Shown here: piece after piece, positions 1 to 11,100 of the stretch
Numbering within the stretch: the stretch's first letter is position 1
Layout of the letters: each line of letters begins with the position of its first letter
Source: Ancistrus triradiatus
Taxonomy: Eukaryota > Chordata > Actinopteri > Siluriformes > Loricariidae
Direction: 5' to 3'
DNA length: 64,000 nt
NCBI GenBank assembly: GCA_025084515.1
Contig: JAJAGP010000442.1
Span: 248,001 to 312,000 of the forward strand
Program-made: the position numbers and the translations under genes
The notes under the pieces: generated by a model
What the model saw: only the letters and a program-made list of their open reading frames with translations
What the model was told of the DNA's origin: nothing
Database searches by the model: none

Positions 1-662
1 AGAATTCTCTGATATAATTCAGAATTCATTATTCCATCAATGATGGCAAGCCGTCCTGGCCCAGATGCAGCAAAACAGGCCCAAACCATGATACTACCAC
101 CACCATGTTTCACAGATGGGATAAGGCTCTTATGCTGGAATGCAGTGTTTTCCTTTCTCCAAACATAACGCCTTTCTTTTAAACCAAAAAGTTGTATTTT
201 GGTCTCATCCATTCACAAAACATTGTTCCAATAGCCTTCTGACTTGTCCACGTGTTCTTTAGTAAGCTGCAGACGTGCAGCAATGTTCTTTTTGGAGAGC
301 AGTGGCTTCCTCTTTGCAACCACACCATGCACACCATTGTTCTTCAGTGTTCTGATGGTGGACTCATGAACATTAACATTAGCCAATGTGAGAGAGGCCT
401 TCAGTTGCCTAGAAGTTACCCAGGGGTCCTTTGTGATCTCGCCAACTATTTCACGCCTTGCTCTTGGAGGGATCTTTGTTGGTCGACCACTCCTGGGGAG
501 GATAACAGTGGTGTTTAATTTCATCCATTTGTACACAATCTGTCTGACTGTGGATTGGTGGAGTCCAAACTCTTTAGAGATGGTTTTGTAACCTTTTCCA
601 GCCTGATAAGCATCAGCAACTCTTTTTCTGAGGTCCTCAGAAATCTCCTTTGTTTGTGCCAT
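1..662 (-). pseudogene. Tc1 transposase, partial, one in-frame stop
   Basis: The frame opens at ATG 662-660 (MAQTKEISEDLRKRV). It shows the paired-type helix-turn-helix DNA-binding region (KGYKTISKEFGLHQSTVRQI) and the GRP linker (SGRPTKI). A TGA at 215-213 replaces a Trp codon at position 150, just before the first catalytic Asp region (DETKIQLFG). Beyond it the frame is open to the window edge, through VWACFAASGPG. Only one lesion is visible, so this copy is younger than the others in the window. Confidence 0.85.
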
Positions 663-770
663 AGTACACTTCCACAAACATGTGTTGTGAAGAGCAGACT
701 TTGATCATATTTATGCAGAAATATACACAACTCTAAAGGGTTCACAAACTTTCATTACTGGTTTGTTTAT
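1..770 (-). mobile_element. Tc1-like transposon, truncated by window edge, with near-intact transposase
   Basis: The minus strand reads the outer terminal sequence (GTTTGTGAACCCTTTAGAG near 735-755), then a transposase start. About 250 bp of the 5' non-coding region is deleted: ...CATAAATATGATC joins directly to AAAGTCTGCTCTT near 705. The end itself is worn. It is the same family as the elements at 1962, 10380 and 56526. Confidence 0.85.
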
Positions 771-1908
771 ATAGAATACATTAACAATTGATACATTTGT
801 TGTTCCATTTGTATTTTACTTGTTTAACATCAATAATTTAATTTGGTATGTTTATTGAGTGAGTGCTCAAATTGGAAAATTACTGTTAAGCTACAAAGTT
901 AATGTTCTTCAGTTCAAAGAGTGGGGCAGTGTAATTTAAGATAGGATGCTTAAGATCTCCTTTGCAGTGTAATAATGATCTCTGTTTCTCGTGAGGATGC
1001 ACATATAAAGGTCTTTGAAATGTTTGAATGTTGAAGAAAGATGAAAGATCAGGTGATTGTGTTGCTGAATGTCAAAGACCACTCCTTCGTCTCTCATGGA
1101 ACCAAAGGATCTTAAGATGAAAAGAGGATCTGAAAGAACAGTAACACAGTAACAGGTGGAGTCTTGCCTTTGTGCGTGTGTAAATATGCAATCTTGATTC
1201 CCTCACAGTGTTTGCTTGGACAGAGTGGGTATAGAATTGGTATAGAATGCACTGGCAAAGAAGAGAGACTGATTTCACTTGAGAACCTTCTAAAAGATCT
1301 TTGATGTCAAACAAATGTGTTTAAAGTCATAACAGAGAAAACGACAACCTGTGGGCGGAGGAAGTTTTGTTTGGATTGGTTGATTCAAGGCTTCTGCAGC
1401 TGTGACAATAATACAGGACTACATAATTGGTTATGTGAAGTAAATATTATTAGTAGAAGTGCTAAAATTGTAACGTTATTTTGTTCTGGCACTGAAGATT
1501 CAAAATGCTCCACTTTTTTTCTGGGTTTATTTGTGTATGCCCGAACATTCTGAAAATCATGGGAACTATTACAGTTTTCTAGTTCTAGGGTTTTTTTTAA
1601 ATTAATATTCTGTGTTGTTCATTGAGCTGATATCTCAGTGTAAAGAGTTTAATGATTTAAAGCCAGTTTCTCAATGGTTTTCTAATGGGATTCTGCAGGA
1701 GTTAGTTGGTCACTGATCATGACCATATGGCAACAGATATGTTTATAAATTGAATGGTCCTAATGGTACTGAAAGTACAAAAGAAGTATTTCATTAAGAG
1801 ACAATTCAATAAATTATAACATGCTGCTCAGAATAAACTTCTGCTGTTTATGGTTGATCATAATGGTAAGATGATACTGTACATAAACATATCCAATAGT
1901 TCAACAAA

Positions 1909-1910
<2 letters not shown>
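771..1910. other. AT-rich intergenic DNA, nothing recognised
   Basis: No coding segment, terminal repeat or known family is seen. The short open frames on both strands have no similarity I recognise. Confidence 0.6.

Positions 1911-1958
<48 letters not shown>
1911..1958 (+). repeat. (GT)24 microsatellite
   Basis: An uninterrupted GT tract directly left of the TA target of the Tc1 element at 1962. Confidence 0.98.
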
Positions 1959-1961
<3 letters not shown>

Positions 1962-3376
1962 CAGTGGTGCTTGAAAGTTTTTGAACCATTTAGAATTTTC
2001 TATATTTCTGCTTAAATATGATCTAAAACATCATCAGATTTTCACACAAGTCCTAAAACTAAATAAATAGAACCCAGCTAAACAAATGAGAAAAAAATAT
2101 TATGTTTGTTCATTTATTTATTGAGAAAAATCATACAATATTACATATTAGTGAGTGGCAAAAGTATTCGAACCTCTAGGATTAGCGGTTAATTTGAAGG
2201 TGAAATTAGAGTCAGGTGTTTTCAATCAAGGTGATGACAATCAGGTGTGATTGGGCACCCTGTTTTATTTCAAGAACAGGGATCTATCAAAGTCTGCTCT
2301 TCACAACACATGTTTGTGGAAGTGTATCATGGCACAAACAAAGGAGAGTTCTGAGGACCTCAGAAAAAGAGTTGTTGATGCTCATCAGGCTGGAAAAGGT
2401 TACAAAACCATCTCTAAAGAGTTTGGACTCCACCAATCCACAGTCAGACAGATTGTGTACAAATGGAGGAAATTCAAGACCATTGTTACCATCCCCAGGA
2501 GTGGTCGACCAACAAAGATCACTCCAAGAGCAAGGCGTGAAATAGTTGGTCAACAGACCCCAGGGTACTCTAGGCACTGAAGGCCTCTCTCATATTATCT
2601 AATGTTAATGTTCATGAGGTTCCCACATCAAAGAACACTGGAATAACAATTGTGGTGCATGGCAGGGTTGCAAGGATAAAGCCACTGCTCTCCAAAAAGA
2701 ACATTGTTGCTCATCTGCCATTTGCTAAAGATCACGTGGACAAGCCAGAAGGCTATTGGAAGAATGTTTTGTAGACGGATGAGACAAAAATAGAACTTTT
2801 TGGTTTAAAAGAAAAACGTTATGTTTGGAGAAAAGAAAACACTGCATTCCAGCATAAGAACCTTATCCCATCTGTGAAACATGTTGGTGGTAGTATGATG
2901 GTTTGGGCCTGTTTTGCTGCATCTGGGCCAGGGCGGCGTGCCATCATTAATGGAACAATGAATTCTGAATTATATCAGAGAATTCTAAAGGAAAATGTCA
3001 TGACATCTGTCCGTGCACTGAATCTCAAGAGAAGGTGGGTCATGCAGCAAGACAACGACCCTAAGCACACAAGTCGTTCTACCAAAGAATGGTTAAAGAA
3101 GAATAAAGCTAATGTTTGGAATGGCCAAGTCAAAGTTTTGACCTTAATCCAGTCGAAATGTTGTAGAAGAACCTGAAGCGAGAAGTTAATGTGAGGAAAC
3201 CCACCAACATTCCAGAGTTGAAACTGTTCTATATGGAGGAATGGGCTAAAATTCCTCCAAGCTGGTGTGCAGGACTGATCAACAGTTACAGGAAACGTGT
3301 AGCTGCAGTTATTGCTGCACAGGGGGTCACACCAGATACTGAAAGCAAAAGTTCACATATGTTTGCCAGTCACTCA
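1962..3376 (+). mobile_element. Tc1-like transposon lacking its right end
   Basis: It starts CAGTGGTGCTTGAAAG after a TA at 1960-1961. It follows the family consensus through the 5' non-coding part, transposase and the region after the stop, then breaks off near 3376 after a TTTGCCAGTCACTC-type sequence. The last ~200 bp, with the right terminal repeat, is missing, so it cannot be mobilised as it stands. Confidence 0.9.
2329..3357 (+). pseudogene. Tc1 transposase pseudogene with frameshifts
   Basis: It opens at ATG 2329 with MAQTKESSEDLRKRV and the paired-type HTH. A deletion near 2550 shifts the frame to a stop at 2578. The DETKIELFG segment with the first catalytic Asp lies near 2777. The second catalytic motif QDNDPKHTS lies near 3049, and a further shift falls near 3125. 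The tail AAVIAAQGVTPDTESK is at about 3300-3350. It is a clear DDE transposase relic with at least two frameshifts. Confidence 0.88.
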
Positions 3377-3427
3377 TGCATATATATGAGTGCCATATTG
3401 ACAGTTTCTGCTGCTGCTGACAGTAAA

Positions 3428-3612
3428 TGGTGGTAGCCTAGCAGGGTAAGGTACTGGACTATGGACCAAAAGGTCCAGGGTTCAAATCCCCCCTCTGCCA
3501 AGCTTACACTGTTGGGTCCTTGAGCAAGGCCCTTAACCCACAATTGCTTGGATTGTAAGACTGTATCAATTGTCAGTTGCTCTGGATAAATGTGTCTGCT
3601 GAATTCTGTAAA
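3428..3612 (+). mobile_element. tRNA-derived SINE, copy 1
   Basis: The head has a box A-like GTAGCCTAGCAGGGTAAGG and a box B-like GGTTCAAATCC. The body is CCTTGAGCAAGGCCCTTAA and the tail a worn form of CTCTGGATAAGGGCGTCTGC followed by A/T-rich sequence. It matches copies at 35546 and 60603. Confidence 0.85.
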
Positions 3613-4075
3613 TATATATAAAAAATAAATATATATATATATAAATGATAGTTCCATGCTGCTGCTGTTGTCTGTCTGTGGAGATTCCATGCCTGTATGC
3701 TTTGCATATATCAATATATGTTAGCAGTGAGTGTAAAAATAAGAAAAGATAACAACTGCAATGAGTGCCAACATAGTTTTGATCATATAGTGTAGTTACC
3801 AACAAAGTGGCTTGTGGACAAATTGTGCTAACTGTATTATTCTTAAGAACAGGCTCCCTTTATCAGCAACAGCTACCCAGCAGAACCATTTATGCTTGAC
3901 TGGACGTTGGATAGTTGCAACACTGTGGAGCCTACAGTCACAGTTTTCCATCTGCTTATATTTTATTTCTTTTTTTCTTGATATGAGCAGTTTCCTTAAC
4001 TATCAATCTGTGTGCAGTAGGCAGTATGTAGTTTTCTCCCAGAGCCTCTACTACAGACTGCAGTATTATGGTTAA
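3613..4075. other. AT-rich intergenic DNA with short (TA)n
   Basis: A (TA)n-like tract lies at 3610-3645. Otherwise nothing is recognised. Confidence 0.6.
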
Positions 4076-5150
4076 GGCCAAAGTTTACATACAACTGTAC
4101 AAAAGACATTCAAGGTTATTTTTAAATCCACGTGTTTCTATACATTTCTGTAGTAAGTCAGTTAGGCTAAATGTATTATTTCCATAAGACGTTTCAAAAT
4201 AATAGCCAAGATATTGATTGGCCACTCTAAATTGGCCCATGACTAGTGTGTCGATATAACCTTGTGTCTGTCATGAATATAACCATTGGTGTTATGCCCA
4301 TAAGTAAAAGTCATAAAAAAGAAACAATAAACAAACTGATTACCTTTAAATCAAATGCTTAGAGTAGCCTTCCACAACAGAATGTTTTGGATAATTCTTC
4401 CTAACAGAAATATTTAAAGTCCATCACATTTGTAATGCTCCTTTTTCTGACAATGCTTTTTTTTAGTTCAGTCCACATATTTTCTATGAGATTCAGAACA
4501 GGGCTTTGTGGTGGCCATGCCAGTGCTTTCAGTTTCTTATCTTTAAGTCACATGTCTCAATTTTGGAGAAATGCTTAGGACTTGCCTGCAGGAAGACCCT
4601 GTTGCGAGCAAGTCTGAACTTTCTGGCTTAAGTCATGAGGTTTTGCTTCAGTTTTTCTGATACTCATTCTTCCTCGTGATACTATTTCTTTTCTGAAGTG
4701 CACCAGTTCCTTTTCCAGCAAAATACTCCTACAACATCATGCTACCACCATTCATAGTTGACATAGTGTTCTCCAGAATAAAATTTGTACAACCCCAAGT
4801 TGTCCAACGAAACACCACTGCAAAAGGATTTGTTCTGGTGATCACCTGCAAGTTACAACCTGTTGTTTTTATGCTGGTCTTAAGGTAGGGGCTTGTTGCT
4901 TTTGCAAGAGCCTTTCAATTGGTTGTACAGATGATTGTGGTACTTTCAGTTTTTTTTGGAAATTACTCCTAATGAGAAGTCAAGGTTTTTTGAGTTGCAT
5001 GTATTTTCACATGGTCGTAAAGACACAAAAACACTGATGCTAGGTTCTTAGATACAGCCACAGGTGCCTTTATAGTTATCTCTAATAAGTCTAATAGCTT
5101 CTAAAAGTCACTACATCAATTGCTGTATGTAAACTTTTATTTTCCACTAA
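4076..5150 (-). mobile_element. Decayed Tc1-like transposon of a second family (Tdr/SALT-like)
   Basis: The ends carry AAGTTTACATAC (near 4081) and its inverted partner GTATGTAAACTTT (near 5125). Between them the minus strand holds a badly decayed transposase: segments at 4470-4800 match, as antisense, the conserved GGCCATGCCAGTG...GCACCAGTTCC...CATCATGCTACCACC blocks of fish Tc1 transposases. Many stops and indels are present and no usable frame remains. Confidence 0.7.
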
Positions 5151-5372
5151 AAATGTGATATATTGATAAGGACATTGAAGGTGTATGTGTACCAAACGTG
5201 TGGAGAAGTAAAAATTAGCTTGAATTTCTTTGGCAGAGATGTATTTATACTTATGCCTGCAAAGCCTACACCTTTATAACTACATTAATATATAGCTATT
5301 TACTTATTTGACAGCATTTGTAAGCATATTATAACCCATAAATAACCAATTATTCAATTAAATGGCATGTTA

Positions 5373-5625
5373 TTCAAGTCAACTAAGATCTATTTATATA
5401 GCGCTTTTTACAATGGAGCATTGTCTCAAAGCAACTTTACAAGATTAGATTATCTCCTAATATCTACGGTACGTCCAATCCCAAATTGAGCAAGCCTAGG
5501 GCGACAGTGGCAAGGAAAAACTCCCTAAGTGTTATGAGGAAGAAACCCCGGGAGGACCAAGACTCAAAAAGGGATCCAATCTCCTTGGGCGGCGTAGATG
5601 ATAAATCTAAATCTGTTATTATTAA
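5373..5625 (+). repeat. Interspersed family repeat, copy A
   Basis: Shares TTTATATAGCGCTTTTTACA, CATTGTCTCAAAGCAACTTT and GCAAGCCTAGGGCGACAGTG with copies at 51159 and 62529. The short open frame on its minus strand recurs in the copy at 51159 and is not a gene. Confidence 0.8.
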
Positions 5626-5826
5626 TGGAAATAGATCTATGTTTGCTATTGACAAATATTAAAAACAAAAAAATATTAATTAAGTGGTTTTGCACACTTT
5701 CAGAAGGATTTTAAGTATATTTTATGCTCTTTGTGTTTCATTATGATTGTATATACCATATAGAATTAGTTCATTAACTTTGTTTCCAGGAATAAAAAAA
5801 GATTAATTTCAAGTATATTTTCATTC
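5626..5826. other. AT-rich DNA downstream of prox1
   Basis: No element recognised. It may be part of a longer prox1 3' UTR. Confidence 0.4.
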
Positions 5827-6828
5827 TTTATTAAATAAAATCCAATGTCATTGCTTCCACTGAACAACAGGTAAGTGCATTTTTTAAAATTCATATCCAT
5901 ACAGTACAAACTTTCAAATCGTAACATCCAGGAAATAAATTTGTATGCAAGGATTGAATTCATGTATTGTGTCCTCTTCAAATGTGGTTGAATTTCATCT
6001 CATAGCAAGTCTGTATTCAAGAAACACCATAAAAATACTGAGCTAATTACCACACAGCAAAAAAAGGTATCACTCACGCAGAAAAGGCCAAGTACACACT
6101 CTCCCCAAACTGCAAGCACGCATACATACATACATATGTTCTCAAAAGTCTTAGAATGATTCCTCTGGAATGAGAAGTTGAAGGGCTTTTGAAATTATGT
6201 TCATGAGATGTGCACAATGACAGATTTTGATGTGGGGATGTGAGGTTATTTTCATGGTGTAGTCATCCAGAAACTCAACCTTGAGAACATGACCTCCTCA
6301 TCGTTCGACACACAAAAAGATGCCACTTTAACTGAGCTAGTGCCAAGCACACACAGCATCTGACTAAGCAGGACAGTGTGTGTGTGTGTGTATGTGTGTG
6401 TCAGACACTCAGTGCTTTAAAGGATTGGTAGTGGCATAGGAAATTGTTCAAACCAGAGTATTCAAAACTAACATTGCTGTGTAACAAAAAGTAGAGACTG
6501 GTTAAGATGCCCATTTTGTTGATTTGATTGGTAATGAGCTGGCCATCAAAACAGCCAAAATGTCACATCTTGGGCCCATTTAAGCAGAAAAAGGAGAGTT
6601 CTAAATGAATGCTATTCTAATGCAAAGTCCATCCGGGCTTAGAGTCTGTAATATAGTTTTGCATATAGAGATTTACATTTTGGAATAATAATTTATTTTC
6701 TTGCAATCTTATCATGAAACGAACAAACAAAAAAGAGAGAGAAAAACCTCCAAGTGCCAGTCTTACCCAAGCAGGAACAACAACGACAACAATAACACCA
6801 ACAGTAATAAAATAACAACAATAAAAGA

Positions 6829-6830
<2 letters not shown>

Positions 6831-6870
<40 letters not shown>
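6831..6870 (+). repeat. (TAA)13 microsatellite
   Basis: A trinucleotide tract inside the probable prox1 3' UTR, preceded by a degenerate AAC/AAT region from 6780. Confidence 0.97.
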
Positions 6871-7166
6871 TCTATACACCCTAGAAATGCAAATGCCCTC
6901 ACCTCCAGAGAAATACACACTTCAAAAGCTTGACAAGCCCAAGTCATCAGTCATACCAGTTCACTGAGTTGTTTGGCTTTAGTATAGGGATTTTGTGAGG
7001 ATTACCCATAATTCCAGAGTGGGCAGGCAAAAGTCAAAGGGCCATAGCAGAATCAAAGTAGGAACATAAAAAAAAATTAACAGGACAAAAAAAATCTCTA
7101 ATTTAAGAACTAGATCACCTCGGGAAAAGAAAAATATAGAGCTCGGTAATGCTACTTCATATGTCA

Positions 7167-7174
7167 AACATTCA
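7167..7174 (-). promoter_or_regulatory. miR-181 seed match in prox1 3' UTR
   Basis: The minus strand reads TGAATGTT, complementary to positions 1-8 of miR-181 (AACAUUCA), about 85 nt after the stop codon. Regulation of mammalian Prox1 by miR-181 through its 3' UTR has been reported. One 8-mer match can occur by chance. Confidence 0.4.
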
Positions 7175-7257
7175 AAAAAAACAAGAAAAAAAGAAAACAA
7201 ATTGTAAAAATTCAAAAATTAAAATTCAATTCTTCAGGTGTGGTCGTTTGGGAATCT

Positions 7258-7443
7258 CTACTCGTGTAGGAGCTCTTGGAGACAGTTGGGCGATTTGAAG
7301 ACCTCTGGAACTTCCGAGTCCAGCTTGCAGATGACTTTGTAGATGGCCTTCTTCCAAGAAGGGTCCACATCTTTTCCGGCTACAATGGCATTGAAGAACT
7401 CCCGCAGCGTTATCTGAGCGACCTCCAGGAAACGATCAGGAAC
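7258..7443 (-). CDS. prox1: prox1 exon 5: residues 721-781, Prospero domain and stop
   Basis: The acceptor is TCTACACAG, followed by GTT CCT GAT (VPDRFLEVAQITLREFF). The exon is 186 bp with a terminal TAG at 7260-7258, and ends in the invariant C-terminus SPNCLQELLHE. This four-helix Prospero domain packs on the homeodomain to form one structural unit and masks the export signal in Prospero-family proteins. The sequence is almost identical to mammalian PROX1, so strong purifying selection is inferred. Confidence 0.97.
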   Translation of the reverse strand, partial: VPDRFLEVAQITLREFFNAIVAGKDVDPSWKKAIYKVICKLDSEVPEVFKSPNCLQELLHE

Positions 7444-8092
7444 CTGTGTAGACAAGAGAAGCAAGATTAATGTGCGGTCATAAATTTTAATCTTATAAGA
7501 ACAATTCTACAAGCATGAATGAAAGTAGCACTGCTTATTGTCTGAGAAAGAGCTCTTAACGCTAGAGGGAAGGATGGAATAATTGTCCTTACTGGCAAAG
7601 TAACACTAGCCAATGATAACTCCTATGTATTAGAGTGGGCACTTAGGGTCCTTTTCCTAAGCGTGCCCTTTAGGTGTCTTAGAGGAAGTACATGCTATCC
7701 CAAACTCTCTGGTTTCTGACTGCATTAAACTTACTAGCAGCATGTCAAAGATAAAAACATTTTGTATATTCAGCATCACTGGGATTTGTTATTAATTGAA
7801 TTACTCATTTATAAAGAGGTTTTACTTATAAGATTGAACATGTCTTGGGTGATCAACAAAATTTTATTGTGTAGCAAATTATTTCTAGTACACACATTTT
7901 AAACACACCTTATCTAGTTAGATGGGCATGAGGAAACAGTGATATATGGCATTATAGATCACATTGTCTTGCTCTCACTTCCTACAATTCAGATAGTGTC
8001 TTATGGGACTTCCCAGTATTTGTAAAGCTTAAGGAACATACAACTATGACTACGTACACACACAAAGAGTGAAGGGGAAGTGAGTACACGAC

Positions 8093-8124
<32 letters not shown>

Positions 8125-11100
8125 CATGATCATAAATAAGAGGTGAACTAACTGCTAGATAGTGCCTGTGTATACGTGTGTGAAATGTAACAAGGTAAGT
8201 AAGAGAAAGCAGAAGAAGCAAAAAAGCAGAAGTTAGGTGGGAAGTAACCCTCTGTTCTGTTCCCTCTCATGTGTTTTAAGACACCGCAGCTCCTCGGCAT
8301 AACTCTCACATCCCTCACAAGTGAAATTAGTGTGGTTCACATCTCCTCATGTGAGAAATGATTTAAACCTTGTTTTCTTTATAAGGGGAGTGTGCATTCA
8401 AAGTCAGGTGTGAAATTAGCAACTATTCTGAGGTGGTTGTGATGCTTCGATAGTGAGTTTAAATGACAAGTGGAATTTTCTGGTTTTTCTATGTTTGCTT
8501 TTTCAGATGGCTAAGGTCATGAGTACAAAAAAAATGTTTTCAAAACTTTTTTGGAAAATATTTGAAGTATACACACAAAATAAAGGGTTAAAGGTTAAGC
8601 TAGTGAGTAGCTAGCCATGATGTAGCCATTAAGAATAGCCAAGTGACAGTTAAAATGAGACAATTTTCAGAATATCAATATTTCCCTCAAACATGAACTT
8701 GAAATGGCTAAAATGATATAATTTCAGTTAGTACTGAATTTAAGCCGAACTATGACACTAAGAAACATCTATCTAAACATATCAACCTCACTGGAACTTC
8801 ATATAAGATTTACACAGCTTTGTATTGTAGCGTTTAGGTCTTTCATATCCTTGATGTAATGTAAAACTTGAAAATATCAACATTTAACTCAGATATGACT
8901 CTGCATGACTCCTGTGATTACAGTATTGGAGATGAAGAAAGGGAACAGAGGTGATGAGGAGGTGCTGGGTAGGTAGGGTTTCATAGAGAGGAATGAGGAA
9001 AGGCAGATGGTGGTGGTTTTGCAAAAGGATGCAAATTGTGCACACAGGTGGACTATGGCATATGAAGGAGATGAAATCTGAAAGAGATTGTAGATTGTAG
9101 AAGAAGAGGAAAGGATTGAGGGCTAAACCACGGATCAAATGGTAGACGTTGAAGAAGGAGATGAAACAGATACTGGATGGTGGTGCAGAGGTGCGGAATG
9201 ACTGGGCAACTACTGCAGAAGTGTCAAGGGCGTCAGCTTGGTGGTGCAATGAGGAAACACAGGAAAGTGTAAGGAGAAAAATTATTTGGGATAGTCAGAG
9301 AGATGACGAAAGTAGACAGTTGTACAAAAGATGCGGCATAAAATGAAGAGAGAGGTAGCAAAGGCTAATGAAAAGGCGTACAACAAGCTGGACGATAATT
9401 TGGACACTAAGAATGGAGAAAAAACTTGTGCTGGTTGGCCAGACAAAGGGAAGGGAGTCTAAGAAGGATGTACAGCAGGTTAGGAAGATAAAAGGATGGA
9501 AATGTCTTGATGAGCAAGGGAGGTGTGTTGAGAAGGTGGGAAGTGTACTTTGAGGAGATGATGAATAAAGAAAAAGAGAGAGAAGGTTGAAAGACATGGA
9601 AATAGTGAATCAGGAAGTGCAGTGGATTAGCAAGGATGACGAGGACAGCTATGAAGAGGGCCAAATAGCCCTGATGACATATCAGTGGAGACATTGAGAT
9701 ATTTATGAGAGCTGGCAGTGAAGTCCTTAATCAGATTGTTTAACAAAACCTTGGAAAAAGAGAGGATGCCTCAAGAGTGGAGAAGACACAGTAATGGTAC
9801 CAAATGAAGTAGCTACAGAGGCTGAAGGTTGATTAGCCACAGAATGAAGTTATGAGGAAGAGTAATTGAAGCTAGGCTGAGAAGAGAGATGAGAGGTGAT
9901 GACTGTAATATGAGCAGTAATATGGTTTCATGTCAAGAAACAGCACTGCAGACTTTGCTTTGAGAGCGTTGATGGAAATGAAGGCCAGAAGTTGTTGCTT
10001 TGTGTGTTTGTTGATCTAGAAAAAAGCTTATGACATGGTGCAGAGAGAGTAGGTGTTGTATTGTATGAGGAAGTCGGGAGTGATAGAGAAGTATGTGAGG
10101 GTGGTGCCAGATATGTATGTGGACAGTGTGACAGCAGTGAGACATGCAGTAGGAATGATAGACGGGTTCAAGTTTGAGGTGGGATTACATGAAGGATTGT
10201 CTCTGATCCCTTGCTTGTTTGCACTGGTGATGGACAGATTGATAGATGAGATCAGACAGGAGAGTCCATGGACTAGGATCTTTGTGGATGACACAGTGAT
10301 CTGTAGTGAGAGTAGGCAGCACGATGAGGTGAGCAAGCGAATTAAAGTCATTGGGAGCAAGACAGAGTAGATGTGTGTAGAGTGGTGCTTGAAAGTTTGT
10401 GAACCCTTTAGAATTCTCTATATTTCTACATAAATATGACCTAAAACATCATCAGATTGAGGAAGGATATTGTGGAAGGACCTGAAGTGAGCAGTTAATG
10501 TGAGGAAACCCACCAACATCCCAGAGTTGAAGCTGTTCTGTACGGAGAAATGGGCCGGTGTGCAGGACTGATCAACAGTTACAGGAAATGTTTAGTTGCA
10601 GTTATTGCTGCACAGGGGGGTCACACCAGATACTGAAAGCAAAGGTTTACATACTTTTGCCACTCACTAATATGTAATATTGGATCATTTTCCTCAATAA
10701 ATAATTGACCAAGTATAACATTTTGTCTCATTTGTTTAACTGGGTTCTCTTTATCTACTTTTAGGATTTGTGTGAAAATCTGATTTAGGTCATATTTATG
10801 CAAAAATATAGAAAATTCTAAAGGGTTCACAAACTTTCAAGCAGCACTGTGAATGAGACGGAGGGCAGCGCAAAGTTGGACTTGCAAGGAATGGAGGTGG
10901 AGAATGTGGATTTAAATACTTTGTATTAAGTGTTCAAAGTAATGAAGAGTGTGGTAAAAGGATATCTGCAAATATGAAAAGGAAAGCATTCAAGATGGAA
11001 GTGAAAGCAGCTATGGTGCATGGCTTGGAGGTGGTAGTGCTGACAAAAAGGAGGCAGAGCTGTACAAAATGGACATGATTAGGAATGAGACTATTAGAGA

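Larger units (their letters stand above)
5827..7257 (-). other. prox1 3' UTR (3' end uncertain)
   Basis: Sequence after the TAG at 7258 is AT-rich and without long frames, as expected of a 3' UTR. AATAAA signals on the minus strand lie at 6697-6692 and 5832-5827, giving UTRs of about 0.56 or 1.43 kb; neither has a convincing GU-rich element. It contains a miR-181 seed match (7174-7167), a (TAA)n tract (6831-6870) and a short GT tract near 6377-6400. Mammalian PROX1 has a much longer 3' UTR, so the true end may be further left. Confidence 0.45.

Noticed and set aside
9295..9694. Minus-strand frames of about 100 codons
   Set aside because: They are antisense to the purine-rich LINE remnant and have low-complexity Ser/Leu-rich translations.
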